Assembly: GCA_031547045.1 (NCBI GenBank)
Contig: JAVBSN010000025.1
Span: 1 to 43,509, forward strand
DNA: 43,509 nt
Direction: 5' to 3'
DNA from: JAVBSN01 sp031547045
Lineage (GTDB): Bacteria; Bacillota; Clostridia; Lachnospirales; Lachnospiraceae
Position numbers and translations under genes: made by a program. Under the pieces are notes generated by a model. The model had not been told where the DNA came from and did not search any database. It worked only from the letters and a program-made list of their open reading frames with translations. This document shows, piece after piece, positions 1 through 8,308 of the stretch; position 1 is the stretch's first letter, and each line of letters starts with the position of its first letter.

Positions 1-293
1 TTCCATATGTTTTCTATTTTATCTGTTGAATTATATTTAATCATCCAGTTATGAATATCTTTATCACTGGTATTTGTAATTATTACTGTTCCATTATATC
101 CCGTATCCCACTGTGAATCTATTATATATTCCACTTGATAATTAGCACCTTGATAAATACTTTCATTACTATTTGTTTCTATTTCTAAATTTTCACCAAT
201 TTCATTTGCATATACATCTTGTGGCAATACAGCTACTAACATTAATGTTATTGCTAATATGGTTGATATAATTCTTGATAACCTCTTTCTCAT
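1..293 (-). CDS. secreted protein with N-terminal CBM2-like domain (partial)
   Basis: N-terminal 97 residues of a protein that runs off the left edge. The start ATG at 293-291 is preceded by GAGGAAAGGG. Residues 1-29 form a signal peptide: basic start MRKRLSR, hydrophobic core, and cleavage expected after V-Y-A. From about residue 51 the pattern Y-x-V-E-Y...W-x-x-G-Y-N-G-T-V-I-I-T-N-T...I-H-N-W matches the opening strands of family 2 carbohydrate-binding modules (typically W-x-x-G-F then V-x-I-x-N-x and a second W). The full protein could be a glycoside hydrolase or a cell-surface binding protein; the catalytic part is outside the window. The domain assignment is by pattern only. The gene is divergent from the efflux operon on its right. 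Confidence 0.6.
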   Translation of the reverse strand, partial: MRKRLSRIISTILAITLMLVAVLPQDVYANEIGENLEIETNSNESIYQGANYQVEYIIDSQWDTGYNGTVIITNTSDKDIHNWMIKYNSTDKIENIW

Positions 294-382
294 TTTATTT
301 TCCCTTTCCTCATAAGTTAACTGTTTATTGTTTTGTAAATCTTATTACCTTCTATCCTCAATACACATAATATGTACACATT

Positions 383-419
383 AAAATAACTAGCTAATTA
401 TAATCTAGCTAGTTATTTT
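383..419. terminator. 14-bp inverted repeat in the long intergenic gap
   Basis: AAAATAACTAGCTA (383-396) pairs with TAGCTAGTTATTTT (406-419) around a 9-nt loop. The A-tract on one side and T-tract on the other give it terminator shape on both strands, but it lies between two divergent genes, so no obvious transcript should end here. It could be a relic terminator, a leader hairpin of the partial gene, or a protein site. The gap 294-815 otherwise holds the repeats and promoter listed separately, and no further gene was seen. Confidence 0.4.
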
Positions 420-426
420 GTGTTGT

Positions 427-460
427 GACATATTATACCATATTACGACATATTATACCA
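427..460. repeat. tandem 14-bp direct repeat with 20-bp period
   Basis: GACATATTATACCA occurs at 427-440 and again at 447-460, a centre-to-centre distance of 20 bp (about two helical turns). That spacing suits a regulator binding on one face of the helix, but no regulator gene is adjacent. It lies about 255 bp before the efflux promoter and about 135 bp before the divergent partial gene. Confidence 0.35.
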
Positions 461-714
461 CAAAGTTATTTTTAATATATATTATCTCTTTCTTACAATT
501 ATATTTCAATATGTTCGCATTTATTTTATTAATTCATTTTATACTGTATTATTACATAGTTATTACTTTATAAAACTTAATACTTTCTTTACCTTTACTT
601 AACTATATATTTATCTTTGTTTTGTATCATAATGAAAGTTGAAGTAAATTATCATTCTAAGTCGTTTTGATTTTAGTAATCATGGGGTTACTGGAGTAGA
701 TGTTAAATTTCTAA

Positions 715-743
715 TTGACAAATACTCTACAGGGTGATATGGT
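715..743 (+). promoter_or_regulatory. candidate sigma-A promoter of the efflux operon
   Basis: TTGACA (715-720), a 17-nt spacer, then TATGGT (738-743). The -35 is consensus and the -10 is weak. A short dyad (GAGTA upstream, TACTC at 723-727) brackets the -35 and could be an operator. Transcription would begin near 750, about 65 nt before the preferred TTG start. Confidence 0.45.
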
Positions 744-766
744 TAATTACACAAGTAACTAACCAT
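739..766 (+). promoter_or_regulatory. hairpin at the 5' end of the efflux leader
   Basis: ATGGTTA (739-745) pairs with TAACCAT (760-766), then a 1x1 mismatch, then TTAC/GTAA closing an ACAA loop. It overlaps the presumed -10/start region and the upstream ATG at 765, and is followed by a T-rich run. It could be a DNA dyad for a regulator or part of a leader structure. Confidence 0.35.
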
Positions 767-815
767 GTTATTTATTATAATTACATACAATAAATTTTAT
801 GAAAGGAGTTTTAAC

Positions 816-1508
816 TTGGATACATTAGTACATATTGAAAATATTATGAAAATATATAATCCAGGAGAAAATGAAGTTCGTGCATTAGATAATATATCTC
901 TAGATATTAACCCAGGTGAATTTATTGCCATTATTGGTCAATCAGGCTCTGGTAAATCTACATTAATGAATATGTTGGGATGCTTAGATGTTCCTACTTC
1001 TGGCAAATATATTCTATCAGGAGAGGATGTTTCTCATATGAGTGACAATCAATTATCTGATATACGTAACAAACAAATAGGATTTATATTTCAAGGTTTT
1101 AACCTAATATCTAATCTAACTGCTATTGAAAATGTTGAACTACCTCTAATATATAGAGGACTTCCAGCTAATGAACGTCACGAATTAGCACTTAACGCAT
1201 TAAAAATAGTAGGTCTTGAAAACAGAATAAAACACAAACCATCTGAAATGAGTGGTGGACAACAACAAAGAGTTGCTATTGCAAGAGCAATTGCGGCTAA
1301 ACCACCTGTTATTTTAGCTGATGAACCAACTGGTAATCTAGATTCTTCATCAACTAAAGATATAATGAATATTCTTCATCAGCTTCATGAAGATGGAAGA
1401 ACCATTATTCTAATTACACATGATAATCAAATAGCTTCTAATGCTAAACGTGTTGTTAAAATAATGGATGGGAAAATAGAATCTGATACAACAAGAGAAG
1501 ATAATTAA
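816..1508 (+). CDS. ABC transporter ATP-binding protein, MacB/LolD type
   Basis: ATPase subunit of a MacAB-like efflux system, 230 residues from the TTG at 816. I prefer this start because GAAAGGAG ends 8 nt before it; the in-frame ATG at 765 has no ribosome site and sits in a hairpin. Visible motifs: Walker A GQSGSGKST, Q-loop region IFQGFNLI, signature MSGGQQQRVAIARA, Walker B VILADEPTGNLD and switch histidine LITHD. The insert LPLIYRGLP is typical of the LolD/MacB/YtrE subfamily. It is the first gene of a three-gene operon with the adaptor (27-bp gap) and FtsX-type permease. The family exports peptides, antibiotics or lipids, and the substrate here is unknown. The system is expected at the cytoplasmic membrane. 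Confidence 0.93.
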   Translation: MDTLVHIENIMKIYNPGENEVRALDNISLDINPGEFIAIIGQSGSGKSTLMNMLGCLDVPTSGKYILSGEDVSHMSDNQLSDIRNKQIGFIFQGFNLISNLTAIENVELPLIYRGLPANERHELALNALKIVGLENRIKHKPSEMSGGQQQRVAIARAIAAKPPVILADEPTGNLDSSSTKDIMNILHQLHEDGRTIILITHDNQIASNAKRVVKIMDGKIESDTTREDN

Positions 1509-1535
1509 TTATATAATCAAGGAGGAATTAATACT

Positions 1536-3068
1536 ATGTCAGCAAAGACAGCAAAAAAGAAAATGCCAGGCAAAAAGCTTGCATTAATTATTACCTTATC
1601 TGTGGTAGGCGCAATTATTATATTTTGCATAATAATAGGTTCATTATTAAGTAAATTAGGAAGTAGCTTAGGTTCTTCTGTAGAAGTTGTTAATCCTACC
1701 AATAGTGATATATCATCAGTAGTAAGTACAAGTGGCCTTGTATCAAGTGGTGATGTAACTACATACACATCTCCAGTTTCTGCGTCAGTAAGTGATGTAA
1801 ATGTAAAAGTTGGTCAAACAGTTAAAAAAGGTGATACTATTATAACTTTTGACACATCTGATTTAGAGGATCAATATACTCAAGCCTCCCTATCAGCAAA
1901 ATCAACTAATTTATCTAATCAAAGTACTATTGATAATTCTAATAAAACTATCTCAGATATTGATAAAGCCAAAACTAATGTTGCTAACCTAAAATCTCAG
2001 ATTGCTACTCTTGAACAAGAAATAACTAATCTTCAAGGAAGCTATACAAGTGATGGAACTGACGAGTTATACATATCATTATCAGAAAAAAGAGCTGCCT
2101 TAGCAGTTGTACTTTCAGAAATACAAACTATTATTACAAATAATCCTCAAGGAACAGATATATCTTCTAATCCAACTTATACTGCAAAAATTGCAGAACG
2201 TGATGCATTAACAGCAGAGATTGCTAATCTTGAAGATATTATAGCCGCTACTCCAAGTGCTAACGCTCAAGTAGATGCAGCTATATCACAAAAATATACT
2301 GAACTATCAGAGTTAAAAGTTCAACTTTCAACTCAAGAATCAATAGTTGAAAGCGCTGAAGCTGGAGTTCTTACTTCTGCACAAAGAGAACAATTAAATG
2401 TTACTAATCAGTTATCTTCTTTACAAGTTGAAGCTGCTGCTACTTCTTTAGAAGAAGGAAAAGCTGGTATTTTGGCTGATAAAAACGGTATTATTACTTC
2501 ACTTGATGTTATGAAAGGCTCTACTACTGCACCTGGCATGCAAGTATACACCATTGCCGATACAAACAGCATTAAAGTTAGTGTTTCACTTTCAAAGAGA
2601 GATCTTGAATCAGTTGCACTTGGTCAATCAGCAACTGTTACTATCTTAAATAAAGAATACCAAGGTGAAGTAACATACATAAGTAAAGTAGCCACTACTG
2701 GAGCCAATGGTGCAATCACTATTGAAGCCGAAGTAACTATTACTAATCCTGACGATGCTATTATAATAGGTCTAGATGCTAAAGTAATTATCAACACTGC
2801 TTCTCTAGAAAATGTATTAACTGTACCTAGTCTTTCTGTAAATACTGATACTAACGGTACATTTGTATATATAGTAAAAGATAACTTAATTGCTAAACAA
2901 TATATTACAGTAGGAATAAATGATATGGAAAACACTCAAGTTATCGATGGTCTTACTACTGATGATATGGTTATTACTACAGTAACAGCTACTACTATTG
3001 AAGGTATGCCTGTTAACCCTATATTACCTACTAATATAGAAGACGACACTACAAACGAGGACAAATAA
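1536..3068 (+). CDS. HlyD/MacA-family efflux adaptor (membrane-fusion protein)
   Basis: 510 residues, start preceded by AAGGAGGAATTAATACT. Order: lysine-rich cytoplasmic start, one membrane anchor at about residues 14-38, a biotinyl-lipoyl-like half (V-N-V-K-V-G-Q-T-V-K-K-G-D-T-I, about residues 88-102), a long alpha-helical hairpin (about 115-305, many heptad L/A/I positions and TSxxxQ stretches), then the second lipoyl half and beta-barrel (I-L-A-D-K-N-G-I-I-T-S-L-D-V-M-K-G onward). No lipobox is visible, so it is anchored by the helix. In Gram-positive cells such adaptors cap the MacB-type permease outside the membrane. The Thr/Ser-rich, Cys-free extracellular part fits an exported protein. 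It is the second gene of the operon. Confidence 0.9.
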   Translation: MSAKTAKKKMPGKKLALIITLSVVGAIIIFCIIIGSLLSKLGSSLGSSVEVVNPTNSDISSVVSTSGLVSSGDVTTYTSPVSASVSDVNVKVGQTVKKGDTIITFDTSDLEDQYTQASLSAKSTNLSNQSTIDNSNKTISDIDKAKTNVANLKSQIATLEQEITNLQGSYTSDGTDELYISLSEKRAALAVVLSEIQTIITNNPQGTDISSNPTYTAKIAERDALTAEIANLEDIIAATPSANAQVDAAISQKYTELSELKVQLSTQESIVESAEAGVLTSAQREQLNVTNQLSSLQVEAAATSLEEGKAGILADKNGIITSLDVMKGSTTAPGMQVYTIADTNSIKVSVSLSKRDLESVALGQSATVTILNKEYQGEVTYISKVATTGANGAITIEAEVTITNPDDAIIIGLDAKVIINTASLENVLTVPSLSVNTDTNGTFVYIVKDNLIAKQYITVGINDMENTQVIDGLTTDDMVITTVTATTIEGMPVNPILPTNIEDDTTNEDK

Positions 3069-3085
3069 CATTAGGAGGTTACAAT

Positions 3086-4318
3086 ATGTCACAACTTTAT
3101 GAATATATAAAAATGGCATTCTTCAACATACTTTCTAATAAGATTCGTTCGTTTCTAACAATGCTTGGAATTATTATAGGTATATCTTCTGTTATACTTA
3201 TTATGTCAATTGGAAATGGTGCTAAAGAAACTATTACAAGCCAACTAGATAGTATTGGTAGTGGTCAAATAGCAATAGTTGTAAATGACTATAATTATAC
3301 TATCACTAAAGATGACATCCTATATATAGAAGACAATGTAGATGGCATTAAAGCAATTCAATTAAATGATTCTCTACCTGGAAAAGTATCTACTCAAAAA
3401 GGTGATTTTGATGCTTATGCTTATGGTTGTACTGAAAACAATTATTTATTTGAAAGCTATAGCATTATAAGCAAAGGTAGATATTTTAATAAAGATGAAT
3501 ACCAAGCTGGAAAGTTAGTATGTTACATTAGTGCGGAAGACGCTATTAAATTATATGGTACAACAGATGTACTCGGAATGCCTATTGAAATAAACGTTAA
3601 TGGGCGAATAGTAGAATATACTATTATCGGTATAACAAGTTTTGAAGAAGGAAATACACTTGTATCCTACTCATATTCAGATGCACCTATATACTTAAAT
3701 GTTCCTCTAACTACTTTTGAATATTCTTTAGGTTATGCTTCTGACGAATACTATGGTATATATTTTATTCCTGAAGATAATGTAGACTCTAAAGCAATAT
3801 GTGATAAGGTAATAAATGTTTTAGAATCTCGTCACAACTGCAAAGGTGAAGATATATTTAGAGTTCAAAGTTTTAGTGATTATCTTTCTACAATAAATAC
3901 AGTAATTAATATGATAACCTTATTTATATCATTAGTAGCTGCAATCTCATTATTTGTAGGTGGTGTTGGTGTTATGAATATAATGCTTGTATCTGTAACA
4001 GAACGTACTAGAGAGATTGGTATTAGAAAAGCACTTGGAGCAAAGACTGGTTCTATAATGCTTCAATTCTTATCAGAATCAGCAATCATTGCTATGCTTG
4101 GAGGAATATTGGGTATTTTATCTGGATTAATAGGTGCATCAATAATTTGCGGAATAATAAGTATGTTATCTCCTACTTATGCATTTACTCCTTCAATTAG
4201 TGGATCTGCAGTTATATTAACTACTCTATTCTCTTCAGCAGTTGGTATTTTCTTTGGTATATATCCTGCCAAGAAAGCTGCTAAGTTAAGTCCAATAGAA
4301 GCACTAAGACGTATATAA
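3086..4318 (+). CDS. MacB/FtsX-family ABC transporter permease
   Basis: 410 residues, preceded by AGGAGG, 17 bp after the adaptor. N-terminal MacB_PCD region: amphipathic start, TM1 at about residues 22-44 (FLTMLGIIIGISSVILIMSIG), then a roughly 220-residue extracellular domain. The C-terminal FtsX domain has three TMs (about 275-300, 325-355, 370-395). The motif TERTREIGIRKALGAK and the ending PAKKAAKLSPIEALRRI are hallmarks of MacB-type permeases. It couples ATP hydrolysis to extracytoplasmic motion and works with the two upstream genes. Confidence 0.93.
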   Translation: MSQLYEYIKMAFFNILSNKIRSFLTMLGIIIGISSVILIMSIGNGAKETITSQLDSIGSGQIAIVVNDYNYTITKDDILYIEDNVDGIKAIQLNDSLPGKVSTQKGDFDAYAYGCTENNYLFESYSIISKGRYFNKDEYQAGKLVCYISAEDAIKLYGTTDVLGMPIEINVNGRIVEYTIIGITSFEEGNTLVSYSYSDAPIYLNVPLTTFEYSLGYASDEYYGIYFIPEDNVDSKAICDKVINVLESRHNCKGEDIFRVQSFSDYLSTINTVINMITLFISLVAAISLFVGGVGVMNIMLVSVTERTREIGIRKALGAKTGSIMLQFLSESAIIAMLGGILGILSGLIGASIICGIISMLSPTYAFTPSISGSAVILTTLFSSAVGIFFGIYPAKKAAKLSPIEALRRI

Positions 4319-4344
4319 TATGGATTGTAATTTAAAAATATAAA

Positions 4345-4405
4345 ATATTAACAAAAGGAGATGACCCTTGTCTATTTGACTAGAGGCATCTCCTTCTGTT
4401 AATAT
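4345..4405. terminator. bidirectional terminator between efflux operon and hflX
   Basis: 19-nt arms (4345-4363 and 4387-4405) pair with one A/C mismatch; the core is AAGGAGATG / CATCTCCTT. A-rich and T-rich flanks on both sides suit transcripts from both convergent genes. Confidence 0.8.
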
Positions 4406-4414
4406 CCTACTATT

Positions 4415-5650
4415 TTATATTTTATCTTGATATATTGATTCAATATATGCTTTTACATATATTCCATCTTCTACATACTCTTCACTAATTAGTTGACCAT
4501 ACTTTCTAATTAGTTGAATCTTTCCAGCATCTTTAAAATCATATAATTTCTCTATATATACTTTTTGTTCCTTTAAAATTATTTCAATTGAAGATAATAA
4601 ATCATCTGTTCCTTCTTCACGCAGGGCTGATATAAATACTATTTTTTCTGCCTTTAAATCCTTTAATATTGGCTTCTCTATAAGTTTATCCATCTTATTA
4701 AATGCCGTAATTATAGGTTTATCTCTTACATCTAAGTTGTCTAATGTCTCATAAACTGCATGCATTTGTTTTTCCATCTGTGGATTAGATGAATCTACAA
4801 CATGAATAATTATATCTGAATATTTTGCTTCTTCTAACGTAGATCTAAATGCATTTACTAAATGATGAGGAAGTTTTCTAATAAATCCTACAGTATCAGT
4901 TAATAGTATTTCTTGTCCTTCTGGCAACTTTAGATTTCTAGTAGTTGGGTCAAGGGTTGCAAATAGTTTATCTTCTTCTAATACATCTGAATTAGTTAAT
5001 CTATTAAGTAAGGTAGATTTACCAGCGTTAGTATATCCTACTATACACACAACTGGTGTTATATTCTTCTCCCTTTGTTTACGTTGTACCATTCTATGGC
5101 GCTTTACATCTTCTAATTCTCTATTAAGCTGTGATATTCTATCTCTTATAATACGTCTATCAACCTCAAGTTTCTTCTCTCCAGGACCTCTTGTTCCTAT
5201 TCCACCACCTAGTCGTGAAAGAGATATTCCAAAACCTGTTAATCTTGAAGCCCTATATTTTAATTGAGCTAATTCTACTTGTATCTTACCTTCTTTTGTT
5301 GATGCTCTACTAGCAAATATATCTAAAATAATTAAGGTTCTATCCATTATTTTAGTATCTAAGGCTTCTTCCAGATTTTTAATTTGAATAGGAGATAATT
5401 CATCATCACAAACAATACCTGTTGCATCACACATTATCATCTCTGTTTTTAATTCATCTATCTTACCTTTACCAATATAAGTTCCATTATTTATAGTTAT
5501 TCTATTTTGAACTACTCGACCTACAACCTCTGCTCCTGCTGTATTTACTAATTCTTCTAATTCATCCAAGGATTCTTGAGTGTCATCCATATCACTTAGA
5601 CTTACTCCAACTAGGATTACTTTTTCAATAATATTATCAGTCTCTATCAT
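4415..5650 (-). CDS. hflX: ribosome-associated GTPase HflX
   Basis: 411 residues. N-terminal HflX domain with GRVVQNRITINNGTYIGKGK and the glycine-rich SRLGGGIGTRGPGEKKLEVD, followed by a coiled linker and a TRAFAC G domain: P-loop GYTNAGKST, G2 threonines LDPTTR, G3 DTVGF, G4 NKMD. Length and order fit the family. HflX binds the 50S E-site region and splits stalled 70S ribosomes, notably in heat or antibiotic stress. The gene appears single, with its own terminator shared with the convergent efflux operon and another terminator upstream (5666-5695). Confidence 0.96.
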   Translation of the reverse strand: MIETDNIIEKVILVGVSLSDMDDTQESLDELEELVNTAGAEVVGRVVQNRITINNGTYIGKGKIDELKTEMIMCDATGIVCDDELSPIQIKNLEEALDTKIMDRTLIILDIFASRASTKEGKIQVELAQLKYRASRLTGFGISLSRLGGGIGTRGPGEKKLEVDRRIIRDRISQLNRELEDVKRHRMVQRKQREKNITPVVCIVGYTNAGKSTLLNRLTNSDVLEEDKLFATLDPTTRNLKLPEGQEILLTDTVGFIRKLPHHLVNAFRSTLEEAKYSDIIIHVVDSSNPQMEKQMHAVYETLDNLDVRDKPIITAFNKMDKLIEKPILKDLKAEKIVFISALREEGTDDLLSSIEIILKEQKVYIEKLYDFKDAGKIQLIRKYGQLISEEYVEDGIYVKAYIESIYQDKI

Positions 5651-5665
5651 ATATTTCCCTTTCGC

Positions 5666-5695
5666 CTAAAAAACCTGCAAATACTTGCAGGTTTT
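5666..5695 (-). terminator. intrinsic terminator after the TPR gene
   Basis: Read on the minus strand: AAAACCTGCAA, loop GTAT, TTGCAGGTTTT and then a T run. Perfect 11-bp stem (arms 5670-5680 and 5685-5695). It ends the sigma-factor/TPR operon before hflX. Confidence 0.88.
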
Positions 5696-5709
5696 AATTA
5701 TATTAATAA

Positions 5710-6519
5710 TTACACTCTCGTATATAGAAAATCATATTCTTTTTTTCCATCTTCATCATCTGGAAATTTCTCAAGAAATTCTTTTGTCTTACTGAATGCT
5801 TCTTTATAATCTGCCATATACTCATAGTATGCTATTTCATTTAATAATAATTCACGTCTATAAGTATCATCTTCTAAACTAAGTCCTTTTTTAACATAAT
5901 CTATAGCCTTTGAATATTCACCTAGATTCATATAAGCTGTTGCATATTGAGAATTAGTAAAACTATTTTCACCATAAGCTTCTATATATTTATCAAAATT
6001 ATCAAACATATTTTGATAATCACCTTTTAAGCCATAACAACTTCCTACAAATATATATAAATTATCATACCCTCTATTTATAGCTTCATTCATAGTTTTT
6101 ATTGCTTTATCATATTCACTATTTTTATAAGCTATAAATGCTATTGTAAGCTCTTGATAAAACAAAGTATTTTCATAATTTGTTCCATCTTCTATTAAAA
6201 TATTGTATTGATCTAAGGCTTTATCATATTGTCCTGTATGCAAATAACTTTCTGCCAAATAGTATCTTATATCTAAATCAATATCTTCTGCAAACCATTG
6301 TTCTTCATCTAAAGCACTATTATACCACTCAATAGCTTTAGCATATTCTCCATTATTACTACATGCAATTCCTTCATTTCTATATGTTTTCTTAGAAGAT
6401 GTCATTCCCATATATACAACTATTCCTGCTACTACAAGTGCTACAACAATAAATATTCCAAATATATTGCCGCCTCGTCTTTTATATCTTCGTCTTCTAT
6501 TATTACTTCGTCTTCCCAT
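5710..6519 (-). CDS. membrane-anchored TPR-repeat protein
   Basis: 269 residues from the ATG at 6519-6517, which follows GGAGG by 9 nt; the longer frame from 6546 lacks a ribosome site. The N-terminus is strongly basic (MGRRSNNRRRRYKRRGG), followed by one TM at about residues 20-38, so most of the chain is extracellular. From about residue 45 there are several degenerate tetratricopeptide repeats: N-x-G-E-Y-x-K-A-I-E-W-Y, T-G-Q-Y-D-K-A-L-D-Q-Y, N-L-G-E-Y-S-K-A-I-D-Y-V and others. TPRs mediate protein-protein contacts; the partner is unknown. It is probably the last gene of the sigma-factor operon, so it may have a cell-envelope stress role (inference). Confidence 0.75.
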   Translation of the reverse strand: MGRRSNNRRRRYKRRGGNIFGIFIVVALVVAGIVVYMGMTSSKKTYRNEGIACSNNGEYAKAIEWYNSALDEEQWFAEDIDLDIRYYLAESYLHTGQYDKALDQYNILIEDGTNYENTLFYQELTIAFIAYKNSEYDKAIKTMNEAINRGYDNLYIFVGSCYGLKGDYQNMFDNFDKYIEAYGENSFTNSQYATAYMNLGEYSKAIDYVKKGLSLEDDTYRRELLLNEIAYYEYMADYKEAFSKTKEFLEKFPDDEDGKKEYDFLYTRV

Positions 6520-6550
6520 TTCATAATTCCTCCACACGACCTCCATTATA

Positions 6551-6781
6551 CTATAATTTATATTTTGTTACAATACATTCATGTGCACTAGAATTTTCTT
6601 TATTCTCCCAAGAATCCTTACCTTTAATAGATATATTTAATACTATAAGAGTGACTATTATAGCTATTACTATTATTGATACAAAAAATACCATAAACAA
6701 TTTATATATATTCTTTTTCTTACTATTATCCCTATCAACTTTTCTTTTATTTAATTCTCTTATATACTCATCTGTAAACAT
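6551..6781 (-). CDS. small single-TM membrane protein, unknown function
   Basis: 76 residues from the ATG at 6781-6779, which has AGGAGG 6 nt upstream; the longer frame is not supported. Residues 1-26 are charged (MFTDEYIRELNKRKVDRDN then KKK), one TM follows at about 28-52, and a short polar tail ends the protein. I recognise no family. It sits between the anti-sigma gene and the TPR gene. Its ribosome site lies inside a long hairpin (6782-6842), so its translation may be limited by structure. Confidence 0.6.
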   Translation of the reverse strand: MFTDEYIRELNKRKVDRDNSKKKNIYKLFMVFFVSIIVIAIIVTLIVLNISIKGKDSWENKENSSAHECIVTKYKL

Positions 6782-6842
6782 AAAAAACCTCCTTATATAA
6801 TCCATTTAATACAATTTAGCAAATTATATAATAAGGTTTTTT
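6782..6842 (-). promoter_or_regulatory. hairpin that is both terminator-like and Shine-Dalgarno-sequestering
   Basis: Arms 6782-6800 and 6824-6842 pair over 18 of 19 positions on the minus-strand RNA (including one G-U), loop 23 nt. The 3' arm contains TTATATAAGGAGG followed by TTTTTT, directly before the ATG of the 76-aa gene. The same structure can end the anti-sigma transcript and hide the next gene's ribosome site. Confidence 0.65.
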
Positions 6843-6893
6843 AATTATGTCTTATATTTATTGTTCTATTTTAAACTTTTCATTAATAAATTC

Positions 6894-7607
6894 TTAATTA
6901 AAATTCTCTTTAATAAATGATTTAACTGTTTTATTAAATTCTGATTTTGATATATCTTCTGTTGATATTTTATAGAAAACACTATCATAACTAAAACAAG
7001 CTATACGTGTTTCATTATTCTCATCATAACCAAAATATACATCTATATTTGATATATTATTAGCTTTTGCTGTCTTTAGTTGTGGTAATATGTTATCTTT
7101 ACCTATTGAAATCTCTAATGTATATTCTCCATAACTAGCTACTACTTCTCCAAATATATCATCTTCTTCTGAATATATTATTGAAGCCTTTGCATCACTA
7201 AGGGTATTACCTCCTAGTGTATCAACCTTTAATATATCTGTTTCAAATTCTTCTTCAACCTCTTCTATACTTACTTCATACTTACCCTTTTCTATAAGTC
7301 CGAAATTAAGATTCCCAACGCCTTTAGCTAGTGAATTTATATTTTCATATTCTATATTATTACTAACACCCCATACACCACCAATTGTAAGTACAATTAG
7401 CAATGCTGCCGCCATTCCAAGATATTTATAACTTTTTCTTAAGTTATATACTGGCTTTACTTTAAAATCAGTAACTCCATCCTCTGAAATTGTATTTTCT
7501 GTGTTGTTGCTTTCTTCTAATGCATCTCTCATTCTATTCTTTGTCAATTGAATCAATTCACTAGATGCATGTTGAGAATCAACAATTTTAATATATGACT
7601 CTTTCAT
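6894..7607 (-). CDS. probable anti-sigma factor (ECF partner)
   Basis: 237 residues, starting 2 nt after the sigma gene stop, with AAAGGAGA 9 nt before the ATG. Residues 1-62 are cytoplasmic and helical, one TM lies at about 63-83 (YLGMAAALLIVLTIGGVWGV), and the rest is extracellular and acidic with mixed beta pattern. No HxxxCxxC zinc motif is visible in the N-terminal part, so it is not a canonical ZAS anti-sigma. The assignment rests on topology and on its coupling to the ECF sigma gene. Such proteins hold the sigma factor at the membrane until an envelope signal releases it. Confidence 0.65.
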   Translation of the reverse strand: MKESYIKIVDSQHASSELIQLTKNRMRDALEESNNTENTISEDGVTDFKVKPVYNLRKSYKYLGMAAALLIVLTIGGVWGVSNNIEYENINSLAKGVGNLNFGLIEKGKYEVSIEEVEEEFETDILKVDTLGGNTLSDAKASIIYSEEDDIFGEVVASYGEYTLEISIGKDNILPQLKTAKANNISNIDVYFGYDENNETRIACFSYDSVFYKISTEDISKSEFNKTVKSFIKENFN

Positions 7608-7609
7608 AA

Positions 7610-8122
7610 TTAGAAGTCTCCTTTTAATTTTGCTTTTAAAAGCTCCCTTCCCCTAAAAAGTTGAGACTTAATTGTGCTCTCTTTTTTATCAAGTATAGTA
7701 CTAATTTCTTTTATAGATAATTCTTCATAATAAAATAAATGAATTATGACCCTATACTTTTCAGGAAGTCCTTGTACAATTGCATAAATTTTGTTGTCTT
7801 CATTTTCTATTTTTTCTAGTTCAGAATCTTCATGCCCTAATCTGTCATATTGCTCATCACTAAATCCACCAACATTTTTATTCCAATAGTTGGTAAAATG
7901 TGTTTTGGAACAATTAATAGTAACTCTTATCAACCAAGCTTTCACATGCTCTTCAGATTTTAAAGTATGTATATATTTAACTAATCTTATAAAAACCTCT
8001 TGAAATATATCATCTGCATCTTCACGATTTTTAACTTCTGACACAGCTAATCGATACACCATATCTGCATATTTATCTACTATAGCATCAAGATCCATGA
8101 CTATATCATTCTCTTTACTCAT
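7610..8122 (-). CDS. ECF-type RNA polymerase sigma factor
   Basis: 170 residues from the ATG at 8122-8120, preceded by AAGGAGAGGCTT; the upstream extension lacks a ribosome site. Region 2 is clear (YADMVYRLAVSEVKNREDADD then FQEVFIRLVKY and W-L-I-R-V-T-I-N). Region 4 shows LPEKYRVIIHLFYYEELSIK with the helix-turn-helix I-S-T-I-L-D-K-K-E-S-T-I-K-S-Q-L-F-R-G-R. Regions 1 and 3 are absent, as expected for group 4 factors. It heads an operon with the anti-sigma gene and probably the 76-aa and TPR genes. Confidence 0.92.
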   Translation of the reverse strand: MSKENDIVMDLDAIVDKYADMVYRLAVSEVKNREDADDIFQEVFIRLVKYIHTLKSEEHVKAWLIRVTINCSKTHFTNYWNKNVGGFSDEQYDRLGHEDSELEKIENEDNKIYAIVQGLPEKYRVIIHLFYYEELSIKEISTILDKKESTIKSQLFRGRELLKAKLKGDF

Positions 8123-8259
8123 AAGCCTCTCCTTAGAATAATTGTCATATGTATAATCCACATATGGTGGATTACCTTTGAATATTTTCATTCTATAGTA
8201 TATCATATCATATTTTTTTATGCACTATTAAATCCTTCTAAGATTAATACTATTGACAC

Positions 8260-8295
8260 AAAAAAAGGTTGCAGTTATATTTCAAACTGCAACCT
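8260..8295 (-). terminator. intrinsic terminator of the two-TM envelope gene
   Basis: Perfect 11-bp stem AGGTTGCAGTT (8266-8276) / AACTGCAACCT (8285-8295). On the minus strand it is followed directly by a run of seven T. Confidence 0.9.
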
Positions 8296-8308
8296 AAAAT
8301 TTTACATA

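Noticed and set aside
675..766. Efflux leader as a known riboswitch
   Set aside because: I could not match it to c-di-GMP, SAM, guanidine or other conserved cores; only small local hairpins are visible.
765..815. ATG at 765 as start of the efflux ATPase
   Set aside because: No ribosome site, it lies in a hairpin, and the 17 extra residues do not fit the family. TTG at 816 has GAAAGGAG.
1517..1768. Minus-strand ORFs inside the MacA-like gene (also near 2624-2935)
   Set aside because: They are antisense shadows of a clear coding frame, without ribosome sites or family features.
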